Part shown: one piece after another, positions 40,901-55,900 of the stretch
Position numbering within the stretch: the stretch's first letter is position 1
Layout of the letters: each line of letters begins with the position of its first letter
DNA from: Antedon mediterranea
Lineage: Eukaryota > Echinodermata > Crinoidea > Comatulida > Antedonidae
Direction: 5' to 3'
Length of the DNA stretch: 64,000 nt
Assembly (NCBI RefSeq): GCF_964355755.1
Contig: NC_092673.1
Span: forward strand, 2,423,001 to 2,487,000
Translations under genes and position numbers: made by a program
The notes under the pieces: generated by a model
Databases searched by the model: none
What the model was told of the DNA's origin: nothing
Seen by the model: only the letters and a program-made list of their open reading frames with translations

Positions 40901-43900
40901 AAATAAATAAAAATATAAAAAATTAAGATGCCATTATAAAAATACATTTTCAAATGGAATTAATCAAAATGAATCAATGGGAAAAATTGTCATTTTCAAA
41001 TTTAAATAATACAATAAGTAGAAGGATGCTAACACCGAAAATCGAGCCTTTCTTTAAAATAGGGAGCACAAAGAAAACGGGGACTTGGAGGGTGAAAGTT
41101 TGTGCTGACCAATTGTTAGGGTTGCTACAGTACAGTATGTATGCAATAAACCACATAATAGCAAGTATCAATCATTTTTTTGGTTGTTCTTTTTTAAGAT
41201 CTACTCATAACTCCTCATTACGCTTCCTGTCATGTTTTCCTTTTGGTTCCTCAGGGTCTAAGTCATCAAATTTAATATTAAATTCTATTACCATAATTTT
41301 ATTATGAACTACTGTAATACTAATATTAATAGCACTAAATTATGTTCATTTTACATACCTTATTGTTTAAGCGTGGTTCCCACTAGCGACGCAACGCAAG
41401 GACGTAACGCAACGCAAGTGAATTGACCAATCACAAGCGATGGCTTATTCGCTTGTGATTGCTAACTTTCTATAACTTCGCTTGTCATTGGTTAAAACGC
41501 TTGCGTTGCGTTTACGTCCTTGCGTTACGTTCTAGTGGGAACCAAGCTTTAGGGAGGGGTTGGGTGGGGGAGGGATAAGGAGGAGAGAGGTGGGTGTAGC
41601 AGCTTGAAGGCCAATTTACATAGACGAGCAGTAAAACAGTAAAAAAAAAAAAATAAATAAATAAATATATAGAATCATAGATACAAATTTTTAGGATTCT
41701 AATTAAATAGTGAAATGATTTCTTTTCCTTATAAAATCAATTTCACGACATATAAGAAGTAGGTTAAATTAACAAAATTATATTACGGAAATAACCTTGA
41801 CAAATAACACCATACTTAATTTCATGATCACAATATAACCATTAATTTTTATTTAATAAATCATTTATTATTCAACGATCAGTTACTTTGAAGAAAGAAT
41901 TCTGAATTCTTTCACAGAAGTCTGCTTGATGATGTAATACATTAGCCAATCAATAATCAATGTAAATAGTTGCAACCTGTTTCCATGGTGATTTGGGAGT
42001 TTCAATATTTAAAGTAAACAGAGAATACTGTAAGGAGTGTAAGGGCCTGTTTGTATTTAGCAAGAAAGAATGATAATGAAAACATTTCTTCTGGTTTCGA
42101 TTCGTATAATGATTATAAGAAGGAATGATATTTGAAAATGGGTCCTTTTTATAATCTTATTTCGATGGTTAAAACCGGAAAGAAGAGAAGGAGAAACAGT
42201 TTCCAAGAAGCAATATTTAGCTGCAACGCAATCATGGTTTTAACTTGACATCACTGCAAAAGGTCACTGAAAGGTCCGAAAATTTGAATACTGTTTGTGG
42301 GTCACCAAATAAGAAAGTTTTATTTTGAGTAAACAATTTGATATTCAGTTTGTGACATTAACAAACAACTGGTTTCGAAAAAAAAAAAAACTGTTCATAA
42401 AATATCCAAGACGACTTTTCTGGTCGGTAGTACTGTATACCATAACAAACTATACAGTAGTAAGGAGATAAACATAGGTCAAAATTGCAGAAAACAATTT
42501 GCCTTAAACATTAATTAATAATTATGATTTCATAATAGTATATTCTTCTTATTAAGCCATAATTTTTGTAAAAATAGCGCATTTAATGAGCCTACTGTAG
42601 ACTCCCCTGGTAAACCAAACATTTCAAAATCAAGGCCAAAACATGGCATTTAAATCACAGTATACACATTGGAAACAAGCTATTTCCTTTCATCTTCCTC
42701 ATGAGCTGGCCATACACGGATGACCTCTTTAGAGTTCAACAAATAATTCCGCATGTTTTTGTGCAATTGACATTTTTATTCGTTTCCAGTGATTGAATCT
42801 AAAACATAAAATATATACAGAAAGTCTACAACAATAACGATAACATAACATGAAGATGAAAAGTTGTTGATAATAAAACTATGTGTAGACTATCAGTATT
42901 CAAACTTTACAATGTGTGTAGATGTTTGTGTTTGTTAAACCTGTAACACAGTCTATTGAATTGTAACAGTTAAATCTATTACAATGCTTAATACAATTCC
43001 TCTGCAAGTTTCAGTCTTGAAAATAACCTTGAAAATATAATCATTTTCCAAAAAGTTGCAAATAATACAAGCAATACAGGTAGTTGTACAATATTTCATA
43101 ACAGACAAGAAAGAAAAAATGTTTCAGTCTAATTGTCGAAATAGGTTAAGAAATAGTTATAAATTTAAAGTGTACAACCTTTTAGCCATTCATTTGGTAA
43201 AAAGGTTATACTTTATTAAAACTTGTCTTAAGAAGTGGCTTCTACTAATCTTTTGTTAATTCAGACTTATGGTGTTGTATGCTGGGTGCTGCGTAGGTCT
43301 GAACAGGCCCTAGTATTGATATAATTTAGAGATTTGAAGAGAGATTTATAAATTCAAGCCAGCTGTTCTGAAACAACTTTATTTCCCTGGAGACATCCAG
43401 GGAACATTGTATCTAACACCTCATTTTCTAGCAGCCGCGTCATTTCCTTTCAAATTTTGTCTATTATTTCACTTCATCAGTAGGGATGCACAATTACTGA
43501 ACGGCACCCTTATCATTTCAAATATCTAGTGGTATCTTGTCCTCTATTCTATAAAGCTTAGATAGATAAGACTGCTTCTGACAAATCAATGATTTAGCAT
43601 TTTGTTCAGTGACTATTGGTATGATTATTATGGCACCTTTCCATAAATGCATTTGATTGTATAGACTATAAAGAATAGGCAATGCAGACAATACTGTTGG
43701 CATAGCTACAGTACTGTAAACAAACTATAAAATGTTTAAAGAAGGGCTTGACAATTGATTCATCACATTACTAAGTTTTTAAAAAAGGGCACTGAGCATG
43801 GTACGGCATTCCACCAATCCATACCTATCATACAAGAGGATTTCCACAGATCCCATATCACACTTTCTGATTTGAATGCAGTGGCGATGCTATAAGTGCT

Positions 43901-46900
43901 TACTGGCTAAACCCACCAGCTTATGGGAGGGGGGGGGGGGGAGCAGTCTCCAGAGGAAAAAAACAGGCATTAAAATATGTTGAAAGGGCCAAAAACACTC
44001 GAGGCCCCATTGTTGGAGGGTCACTTAAGGTTACTAAACCAAGACCTCAGGCCTCTGAGTTATGTCACAGTCAGGTGATTTTTCTGGTTCCATTGTCCAC
44101 ATTACTATTTCTAATCACCTGGATACAGTTTTACTTTTAGTAGGTCCTTCAGTTGTATGTACATATTGGGACATGATATAAATAGTAAATGTGGTCAAAA
44201 TTGAGAGGATGAGCTCACCAACCACACAATAGTCATTATATCAGGCAGGAAGTCTTTACTTGCAGCCTCTTCCAGGGTTTCAATGGCAGGTAATGGTAAA
44301 TGGCCTCTAAATTGAGCATTGGTTGCGAACTACTAAAGCGTCATAGTTTAGAATGGTTTAATGGCCTCTAAATTGAAAGTCAATGCATTGGTGGATGACT
44401 ACTGTAGCCTCAATTAAGAAAGTTAGTAGAATTAGTTGATTACTGTATCCTGGTAAAGCTCTGTCTACACTATCAAACTTTATGTAATGTGCCTATATAT
44501 GGACATATCACTACCATATTTGGGCATATCACACTTTTTTGTCAAAAATGTTTGATAGTGTAGTTTTAAACAAATTATTGGACCTGCATCTTCATGATCT
44601 GAATGAATGAAGGACAAAACAAATGAAATGCTTACCTTAGAATGTGGCTTATTAACTACCCTTTGTTCATTCGGTAAATAGCTTATTACAACATAATTTT
44701 CAGGAAAAAGATTTCTATAAAAAAAGAAATTAAAAATATATAATTTTTGTTTATCTATGTATATTTTTAAGACCAATAACTGTTTGTCTAAAATCGAATC
44801 AACTTTAAAATTATAATTTTTGTTCAAAATTTTTAAAGCACTTGTGCTTATTTTCCCATTCCATTATTTTATAATTCTTTATTATTTTATTTTATGGGCT
44901 TTGATTACATTTTGATGTACTGTACACATTATTAAAATATATAAAAGGTCTGTTATACACATCACAGACACAGAATATTGTATATAAGGTCTGTTTACAC
45001 AGAATATATACATTCCCTTGTATTATTAAAATTAAAACAACATTTTAGAAAATCCTTCATTTTTGCTTGTCACATGCAAGTGAAACAAGTGAAGCATATT
45101 TGTGATTATTATTAAAATGCATTCTTATTGTATATTGTATAAATGTTTTTATTTTGATCTTGGGATAAAAATGAATGAATAATACAGAAAACAATTACAG
45201 ATTTGGTATTGAAAAACAATATGAATCACTCAAATATAGTTCAACAATACAAAATTAGCATAATTTACTGAATTCATATTCATAATGCAAACCTTATGGG
45301 CAATCAAATTATACCAACAATAACTATAGTAGGCAGGTCCAGTGTTAATATTTATGAGATACAGTAACTGTAAATTATCTATAGGAACAGACTTCCTGAC
45401 GCTCTCAACAAATATGAGATAATTCCACAGAGAAACAAAGCAATATAAAAACTGGAATATGTTATATGACTCAAAGAAAGTAATAGTTTGGCTGAAACTA
45501 AGAGCACAATAGAAATTTAATAATTAATTTATTTTTAAAATAGGTTGAAATTAATAGCAACCCAAATATAGATATTTTGTATGGATATTTATTGAAATTC
45601 ATTTATTTATAGTTTATTGTTTGTGAGAACCGACTTTTTTGTGTGATTATTCAGCAGAAAAACTCAATCTCAATTAAATAATGTTGTGTTAGAATAACGT
45701 CCTATATATCAGGAAAGTTGTGTAATCGGAGGTAATATACTTGAAAACCTCAATTCAAGATCCTTAACCAAGAATAAAGGTTGAAGATCCTTAACCGAGA
45801 TTAACGGTTGACACTGTATACGTGCAAGTTTTAAAGATAAAAAAAATATGCTAAATAATGGATAACTTTAATCTCTTTCAGTATGCCTGTTTAATGATGT
45901 TGTTTAATGTAGTGTATACCATTCCATACGCCGCTGCATGTGGTAGATAGTCCCTATCTAATCCATTTTATTTAAACCCATCATGAAAGCTCTAGGTGTA
46001 ATGGTACCATATCAAGCAGAAGATTTCCTGTTTGAATCTTGGTTGAGGTGGCTTTTCCTCATTCTTACAGATTTCCTCATCTTAAAATTGTGTATAGTTT
46101 TTAGCCTATAATATTAGAAATTATTCAGTACAGTTCAATTTATACCTAATTTTACTTTCTATGGACCAGAGATTCTAAAATAAAAGATTTAATTTAATTT
46201 TTTAACTTCATTATAACATTAACTATTATATTAATAAAGGTAAATTTATAGAAGGCGTTTTTTAATGAATAGATCTGTTAATATTTCGGTTGAGTTAATG
46301 GGCAGAGACCTAGTAATCTCTCTATGTCTTACTTATTATGTCAAAAGAGATGGATGTTGAAATTAAAATTTGTTATTTGCTCGATATATAAAATATAGGT
46401 TATAATATCGAAATAATAACAATATAACATTTTTCCTTTCATACAATTCTGATAACGATAGGATTGAGTTCAAAATGCTATTGTCTAAGTATGTAAAAAG
46501 GGATGGATGGCTTGGGGTTTTAATTAATTTTCTAATTATCTATTTGCCCGAAATAAAATATATGTTTGTTATCGAAATGAACAATATAAAATGATTTTTC
46601 CTTTTATACAATTCTGATAACGATAAGATTGAGTTCAACCGAAGAATGACTCATCAATGTTTTTAATGGTGTATGAATAATGCTACATTTCCCTATAAGG
46701 CGGCTATCATAAAATTCTACCATTGTGCATTTTAAAATGCTCGGATATTGTTACCCAATATATTTCCATCTTTATATTCAAACGTCCAATCAAACAATAC
46801 ACGAATCCTTGACTTGTGGTGTCGGAAGATCTACTTCCTGAGTAGAAGCCTCTTAATCCGAAATAATGTACTGTACCCCATGAGGTGTTTACACAGCACA

Positions 46901-49900
46901 CCTGTGTTGAAATTTAAGAGGTTTTAAGGAAGAGTACCAGGTACGCATGGTACCGAAATGGGTAGGAGTAGGCCTGCTGTGGGGTTTGCTGACTCATCAT
47001 AAATTGGGGTAATATATATAGATGATGAAAAGCCTACATGACATCTAAGAAAATCCAATCAAGTGAATGTTAAAGTTCATTGTATATAGCTCTGTCTACA
47101 CTATCAAAATAGTTTGACAAAAAAAGTGTGATGTGCCCAAATATGGTAGTGATATGCCCAAATATGGTAGTGATATGACATCATCATGTCCATATATGGG
47201 CAAATCACATTTTTTTTAAAGTTTGATAGTGTAGACAGAGCTTAAAGAACACCATTTAAAATCCCATAAAACATACACTACAGTAATATAAAATGTCCTA
47301 CAAAAAAAGTAATATCTAAATTAATTTCTAGAGTTGCAATTATGGTTGTTAATTTGTCAATTCATAGTTTAGTTTGCTGTACAGTACATAAATAGGCTAA
47401 TTTGATGTCAAATTTCAGCATTCCGAAATACTGAATGTGTCATGTGAGGCTTATGACGTGATCCAGTAACAGTGTAGTGTGGGAGCATACCTATGTATAA
47501 TATTTGAATAAATCAAAATTGATTTTCGAAAATTTGAAGAAATTCGTTGGATAAATTCTTGTGACCTACTAAATGAGGCAGAAATAAACGGAAAGCAGCT
47601 TTCCTATCAAAATCACTTTCACTTAATATTAAATAGAAAATTATACACAGGAATTATAGGTCTGCCATGACGTGTGATAATATAAATTTAATAAGCACCT
47701 GGACATTTCTAATTTTGCTACTGTTTGGTAAGGTCTGTTTTGTAATGATAATACAGGTTCAAGTCTCCTAATACCAGACACCCCTGGCCTGACTGTGACA
47801 GGATGTGTCTGGCTTTTCAGCAATTCTGGTTCAGATTGTGTTTTTTATGGTAAAGAATTTAACCTCAAGTGTGGTTCTGTGAAAGTTTCTGGGTTTTCAG
47901 TGAGCCTGGTATTGGGAGATCCAATTTCAACGGCAATATAGACCCCATTTACACTTACGTTTGGGTCCAGAGCCGGTCCTGGACCGGTTGCAAATATTTA
48001 CCTTTTAGGCCGGCCCCAGAGCGTTTACACTAGCGACGCAGATTACTGGTTGTAAATAATTTTATCGGAAGTACCATTGCATGCTGGGATACGAAGTACA
48101 GTTTGTTCACATTTTTCTCTCTCGATCGTCAATTCAACGCGCAAACCGACCGTTTTATATTTATACTGTATTGTTGTTTTTTGTCCCATTAAAAACAAAT
48201 TGAACCCCACTGTTTTATATATAATAATAATATGGCTGTATTTTATGTATATGCGAAACAAGCGGAGGAATACTTTATTGAAAGAAGATGTCTGAAAATA
48301 AATTTAACTATATAAATGATGAAGGAAACAAATTGTCATACAAAGGTATGATGTACTGAGAATGTCGGATCGTCATAACAACAACCTCATAAAAAGGTCA
48401 AACGTTGTTCACGGTTCACTGCGTAAGCCGGCCCAAACGTAAAAGCCGCTCCTGAACCTACCTGGAGAGGTGGCCCAGATCTGCGTCCGGCCCAGGGCCG
48501 GCCTAACTTTTTGGAGTATTTACACTTATCAATTGCCGACCCAGGGCCGGCCTAAATCGTAAGTGTAAATGGGGTCATAGATATAGTATACCATGAAAAC
48601 TGGCAATACAACACAAATTGTATTAGCTTTAGGTGATAAATTTTAACTTTAACACTAACAGTGCTAATGTGGACTACACTACAGTTAAGCTCTGTCTACA
48701 CTATCAAACCAGTTTGACAAAAAATGTGATGTGCCCAAGTATGGTAGTGACATGCACAAATATGGTAGTGATATGACATCATCATGTCCATATATGGGCG
48801 CATCTCATTTTATTGTCACTATAGTTTGATCATGTAACTTATTTCTCCATGGTTTGATAGTGTAGATAGATAGTGTAGCGATAGTCACATAGATTCTACC
48901 AATTATACACAGTTAGTCAAAGATAATTAAAAATGTTTTTTTTTTTGTAGATTTGGACATGGTTGGTATTTTGTAGGTGAAAGACATTCAAGAGTTCATA
49001 TTTGAATACTTTAATAAATCTAATTCAATATTATATAGTACAGGTAACTTTCAATGGCAGAAAGGTGTGTAACCGGAAGCATTTGATCTTCCTGTATTTA
49101 ATCTAATCTAAATAAACTGAGGATTGAAATTTTTTTAAATTCAAATATTTTGAGATTCTAAAACGAGAACGTTTGGATGGATGTACAGTATAAGAAATTT
49201 AAAAAAAATATTTACTGTAGTAAATTCAGGCAAAACTTTCCTGTAATTTGTTTGAATACTACATGGCCACGCCTACAGAATGCAACTTGGCCACGCCTAC
49301 AGAATGCAACTTGGCCACGCCTACAGAATGTAAAGTAACTCATGTTAAAGCAAAACCTGAATTGGGGTTATTATCCACTGTATAAATTTAAAAGAAATTG
49401 AAAGTTTATAATGACGTTTTTATGACATGTTCGCATTTGAATTCAAGTATAATTCTTGGAATTAATAGAATAATAACAGCAGATAATAAAATAGACTATC
49501 AAAACATAATAAACACTTCGTTCACCGGGTCAAGGTAAGAATAATATCATAAATATGAAGTAAACACACAAAAGCTCTATTATCAGTCAACTGATGGATA
49601 ACAGTACAGTAAAACAAACAAACAATAAAGACTTCCAGTAGGTACTCAGTAGAGAAGGTGGGTGGGGAGTTCATCTAGAACTCACTCAGATGCCTAAAAC
49701 TGATCTATAAAGGCCAATTTACACAGAAGAGCGGTAACGGAACTAAAAACCGCATAGCTTGTTATCCCACGTAGAATCTGTATCACTTCTCAACCGCCTG
49801 TCCGCTTTGTGTACTGTACATGGTCATAAGAAATAACATAGATTCTACTATATTTTTATTTTCCGCTTACTGTTACTGATCTTCTGTGTAAATTAACCTT

Positions 49901-52900
49901 AATAGTTCCATATCAGCTTCAGGATTTTTGGCTTAATTAACAATAACAGGGTCAAAATCAACTTTCTAAATAACAGCCTAGTGGAAAATCAGAAACTCTT
50001 CAACAACAGAATGGTCTATTTATTATTGGTCATCAATGCAATTTGTTATCATTGTTAACGTCTATTTTTAAACTTCGGAAAACAAACCTTCAGTTGCAAA
50101 AGTATGTAAATGAGAAGGTGGACTATTAATTAGTCTAAACAGTTTTCGAGGAGTTGACTATACTCAAATTTTAGGCATGATGATGTCATCAAAATGAAAA
50201 TGGTGGCGACTCATGAGAAAGGTAAACGATTGAGCAAGAACATATTAAAATTTGAGAAAATCAGCTCAAATTTGGAGGCTTTACTGATTGCTGTTACTAC
50301 AGTAAACTACAGGCATACAGTACAATACATTAATTTATTCATCTAGATTAATCAATTATAACCTTATTAAATATTAGTAATAGTTGGAAAGACGAGCTGC
50401 CAACACCCAATGTCTGCCGAATCTCATTAAACTTGTGATGACATCATACTGATTATAGTGGCAGACTCAGCAGAGCTGATATAAATGTATTCATCAATCT
50501 ACGAAGCGCTCAAGCGAAACAACATACCGGGTCATAATGCCATTATACTTTTGAAAATAGATACAGAAATGATGTATGTAAAAGTAAATTTTAATGTTTA
50601 ATTTGAAGTCATATTTCATAATCTGTCAATTAATATCACCAAAGAAGAGAGATCTGTACACTACTGTAGGTTATAATATTAAACGACATTAATTTTAAAT
50701 GAATGCAGATGCAAAATCAGATTTAAAACATGCAATATTTATTTCTAAATTTGCAGTGTTCAAATAATATATATATTTATCGTTGAATAATTTATCTTTA
50801 GATTATCAGTGTAGTGACCAAACTGTGTTTGCTTTGCAATAGAGCAACCAAGCAGGTCATTATAATAGGTCAGTCAAGGTCAAAACGCTTTTTTATTCGG
50901 GGACATCATAGAATTCGTACACGCAATACCGTTTTTTTATTTGATTGTAAAATAAAGTTGTACTTACTCATTTAAATTAACATCCAAAATAAATTCTCTA
51001 TCATTAGTTGTTGGAATAATAAATGTTGATGATTTTAGATGTCCATCCTATGAAAAATATAAAAGAAACAAATAATATGTTTAGTTAAATATTTAAAAAA
51101 AATAGTGTTGCCAGCCTGTAAAAAATGCTGCACCTACAGTACAGTAGTTAAGCTTGGTTCCCACTAGCGATGCAATTTAACAAAACCTACAAAACGTAAG
51201 AAAATGCCCTTCCAATAATTATGTTTGCCCCCGCCTGCGTGAAATCAAACCTGCAATGTCTGTCTGCAGCATTGTTGCGTCGTCGGCTCCCACTTGTGAT
51301 TACGCAATACAACACTTATTGTGTTGCGTTCTAGTGGGAACCACACTTTAACTTTATACTTGTAGTTGTTTGTTATTTTTAATGAAAGTATTCAACTTTT
51401 TATAACAAATGACTTGAACAGGAAGAATTCTCTTGACTTTGGGTTCATGCTACTTGACACTGCCTCAGGTTCAGACAGTATAATGTGGAAAAACTTGTTG
51501 AAGCCTTATAACATACAGCTTATTCAAGAGTAGTTGAACCGAAAATGGTAACGAGGTCATTGTCTACACTATCAAATTTTATGTGACAAAAAATGTAATG
51601 TAGCCATATATGGACATGATGATATCATATCACTACCATATTTGGGCATATCACTACCATATTTGGGCATATCACTACTTTGGGCATATCACTACCATCT
51701 TTGGGCACATCACACTAGTTTGATAGTGTAGACAGAGAAAATTGTAGACAACAAGGTACTGGTATGAAAATTATTTAATACTAAATAAATTGCTGTACAA
51801 CAATTTGGACTATTTGTTTTAATCATCAATACAGTATACAAACTGCCATTTTCCACAGCAAAGATAGATAGACACATACAGAAGCATATGATAATTCTAA
51901 AACTACATTTAACATACAGTAATAATATAATATTTCAACTTTAAAAGACATTGGTATATTTTTCTCTTATTACAGTGTGTTCAATAACATTTTTGAACTG
52001 ATGACTCTACCAGTTTTAAGTCGTTAAGTCTGTTAGTAACTTTAATGGCATTTTTAAAGAACACTTGAATTGAACGCTAGTCACGCTACGGTATTCCTGA
52101 AATACTTGAATGTCCAGTGTCATGGTGCTGCTAATCCTGGTCCTTAACTGCAACTAGATTTGTCACAAAATCACAAGATCGAACAGGATATATTTAATTT
52201 TAATTCTCAAATGATTTACTGTAAATGGTTTAAAAGAAATCCTTGATAAGATGCCACCACAAAGAAAGTGTTTGTCACTCTGTGATCACCAACTGTGTAT
52301 ATTCAGAACCATTTAGAGTGAACCATACATTGTGTTGAAACCAAATTTGTGTGAACAATTCCTGTTTTTCATATTAAAATCAGTTAAATATTAAGAGAAT
52401 AAGGACCGAGGAATTGATCTCATATTGTACTATTTCTTGGTACAGTATAAACACTGTACATGAATCGTAATGGTATGTGAAACATGGTTCACCTAATGAA
52501 TTGTAAATAAGTGATATCAATACATCCGGTGCTGAATCGTGGAATCAATTAGGCAACTGGCCTAATATGGGTTAGGAATTTTAACTTTTATTTCAATTAA
52601 CAAGAAATTATTTCACTACAATAATTATTTCCAAGCATTTCAGGCTGTAGAGAAATATTTACAGATGGAAAAAGAAACATGAATTTCAAAATGACCTATT
52701 ACCCACATCGCACAGAGGATGTGGTTTTCACTTTGAACAATACTGCTCTATTCTACAAATTATTGAGATCAGTACTGGAGAATGAGGTTGCCATTTTACA
52801 AACAGGCTTCAATTATATTTGCAACCAAAAGGGCAACCCTTTTAGAATTGAAAACCATGAATTGTAAATAATCACAAACTGTTTTTGTATTCCTTCTGAA

Positions 52901-55900
52901 TGAACGTGAGAAATGGAGGGGGGGACCCCTAATTTTTCCCCCTAAGAAATGATCAAGACAAATCATATTCACAATCAATTTCTGGACAGTATAGCTAATT
53001 AAAATTCAGGAATCAATGTCTTGATACTTGAATGTTCAATTATACTATAGTATAATATTATTAGCCTTAATATGAAAATGACAATATTAAGGCCAAATAA
53101 AAAAATATACTTGTTAAGTGTCACACCCTCATAAATTTTCAGGGGCGGGGGGACGGTTTTTTTTTTTTTTTTTTACTTTTTATAGAGGTATATTTTTGCG
53201 CGGTGGACGTTTTGGCCCACTTTTTTTTAGGACGAAACGTCAAACTTTTAAAATGCGAAACAGAACAAAATTGACTATGTATGAAATATTATTGCTTATG
53301 ACAAAATTGAGTTTTGTATTCTTTATATCCAGACGTAATTAAAACATTAATTAATTTAATTGCCACCAAGCGAAATTGTAGGCCCTAGGCTAACTAATCC
53401 GTCCAAGCTGCTACCCCCACCTCACTCATCGGCCATCCGCCGTCTCTCGCTCGACTCATCTATCCAGGAAATTCCTTATCGCGAGAAGCATGATTTGGTC
53501 TCAATAATACTAAATAGTGGGCTGATTTATAGTTTGAAAACAGCTTACGGCATTTCTTAAGTGAATTTTTGTTCAAAGTATTCATTCTTCTTTGATGAAT
53601 CCTTTGCCAATTGCTGTGTAAATCAGTATTTTTTTTTTTTACTTCATACTCATCCAACAGCGAGTAACCCGCCAATTACAGGATGGATAAACTATTTAAA
53701 ATTTCACAAGACAAACATATACACAAGATGCTCTACATAAACAAAGACTTATTATTAAGTCTTTGGGAGTGGAGTTGTAAATTGTCATGAGAAAAAACCC
53801 TGACATATGACAGGACTTCAACCCAGGACCCTTAGATTGGTAGCCAAGCATCATAACCACCAAGCCACAGCTCCACTCCAAAATGCAAAAAGTGTATGTA
53901 ATTATTCCACAGGTAAACCAGGCATAAGGAAACCCATCGCCCAACAGGACCTCGTGGTGTGCCGATCTCGAGCGCGAGATCATCGTAAACAAAATTGGTA
54001 GAGTCCATTATGTATGGGGTGTTTCCTATTTACGAACCTATAAAAAAACGCGCTTCGACCACTGTGTAGGCAAAATATTTATTTCGTTAAATCCCTAAGT
54101 TGATAATCGCGTATTCTGTAATCACGTGACTGATGATGTAATTCTCAGCGACGTACTAAATGCACATGATTTAATGTGTTGGGGAAAAAGCTTGCTGTTT
54201 ACCACATTACATGATTCACGGTGCTATTCGCGTTTCCTTGACGTAAATCGGCGGCGTGTAAATGAAACAATTGTTTTCACCAAATTGCCGTTGTCGACAT
54301 AGAGCGATCGGCGGCTAGCGTTGTCTAAGCTAAAAAGTACGTATTTTTCAAAAATTACATTAGCCTAACAAACATTTGCTAGTTTTGAAATTTTCAAATA
54401 GCAATTATGAAGAATCTACTAGCAAAATGCTAGTTTGCTAGCGTGAATTTCGAGCCCTACTCTGGAGCTGGGCCGGGCCGCTGAACTTTCCGTTGTATAT
54501 CGGTAAAAAAAAATAAAAATAAAAAGAGAGGCGGCTGGATAATCAGGAGCGGGCGGTGACGCTTAACAAGTATGTTTTTTTATTTGGCCTAACGGCTAAA
54601 CTACATGTTTAATTATTGTACAATAATTTAAATACATTTGTTATCAATATAAACTTGTAATCACTCAATTACAGACTTTAATTTAATTGCTATACTGCAA
54701 TCTTCTTTGTCTGATTGTTTTTAATCAAGATTACTAATTGTCTATTTTAATTGGTAGTTATCTGGCAGCATACTTATTATATCCTGATTAAAAAACTATT
54801 ACAGTTTTAGTTTGTTAGTATGTCTGTAAATAATCACAAAACGAAAAGAAAAAAACAATTTACAGTACAGATGTACAGTACTAAACAGAAAGTAATATAA
54901 CTGATTGAATGTCATTTTATTTATTTATTTATTCAGGTATAAAAAATTACAAAAAGCAGACAAATCTGAAAATATTGTATTACAAAGATTGAAACCAGAT
55001 TAAAAATGACTGATCAAAAGTAGACAAATTCACAGCACAACTACACATAAAATGTAAACATACAGAAAGGCATAATATTTTTTTTAAAACCCATTAAAAG
55101 GTAACAGTATTGCAAGGTTTGATTGTATAATAGAATTCTGCACACTTTTTGTAAACTATTTATTCAAATCACAAAAGGTTTACGTTAAATCATGAATAGC
55201 CAAAGAACCATAAAATATTTTACAACTACTGTAGCTTTCAAAAAGCCAAAAACTAACACAATATTCTATCCATGAAAGGGTTTGTAAAGTATTCAATTAA
55301 CATAATAAAGCGTTATAAAAGCTTCAAATTTGGTAACTATCCTTGAACAGTTTCCAGAAAAGCTCAATTACATGGCTCAACAAATCAGAAATAAACTCAT
55401 CGTATTGTAACACAAGTGTTATTCAAATTTACTGAACAGTTAGCTAAACATGATCTACTGCTGTATACTAATACACTACAGTACTAGCTTTAATTATCTG
55501 ATCTATTTACTAGTGAACTCTCCTAATACCGGACACCATTGGACAGGCCTAATTAATGTGTCCAGTTTTCTGAAAAGTCTGGTATTCAGAATTTGTTTTT
55601 AATGGTAAAAATTATTTGGGACATTTTGGACCTCAAGAAAAAGTCTTGGTTTAGAGAGTTTCCGGTTTTCAGAGAGTCTGGTTTTTGGAACGTTGACTGT
55701 ATACTAGCTGTACAGTAACTACTCTATTAACACGTTCACTGCCACGGCGTATTTATACTGTACGTCAAAAATTGCGTGTCGCTACTTGCCAAGACGTAAT
55801 ACTACGTCAAAATCGTAGCACTTTTGTATTGTATGTAGAATCGCTGGCAGTGGTGATTGGAACAGGAATTATCGCATGGCAGTTTATGAATGATGTACGT

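Larger units (their letters stand above)
40870..44635 (-). other. ADAM intron with MITEs and hAT-like repeat
   Basis: Holds a TTA-target MITE (41370), a family-5 MITE end (41607), a hAT-like copy (43879) and one family-1 MITE (44454). The 117-codon plus-strand frame at 40954-41307 has no recognisable domain. Confidence 0.6.
44715..50967 (-). other. ADAM intron rich in small transposons
   Basis: Contains SINE B, a tandem duplication at 46.3-46.6 kb, family-1 MITEs at 47.1 and 48.7 kb, families 3 and 4 side by side at 47.75-48.58 kb, a 24-bp triplication and a family-5 MITE. No exon found. Confidence 0.6.

Noticed and set aside
40954..41307. 117-codon plus-strand frame in ADAM intron
   Set aside because: No recognisable domain, lies opposite another frame of similar quality, and has no splice or promoter context.
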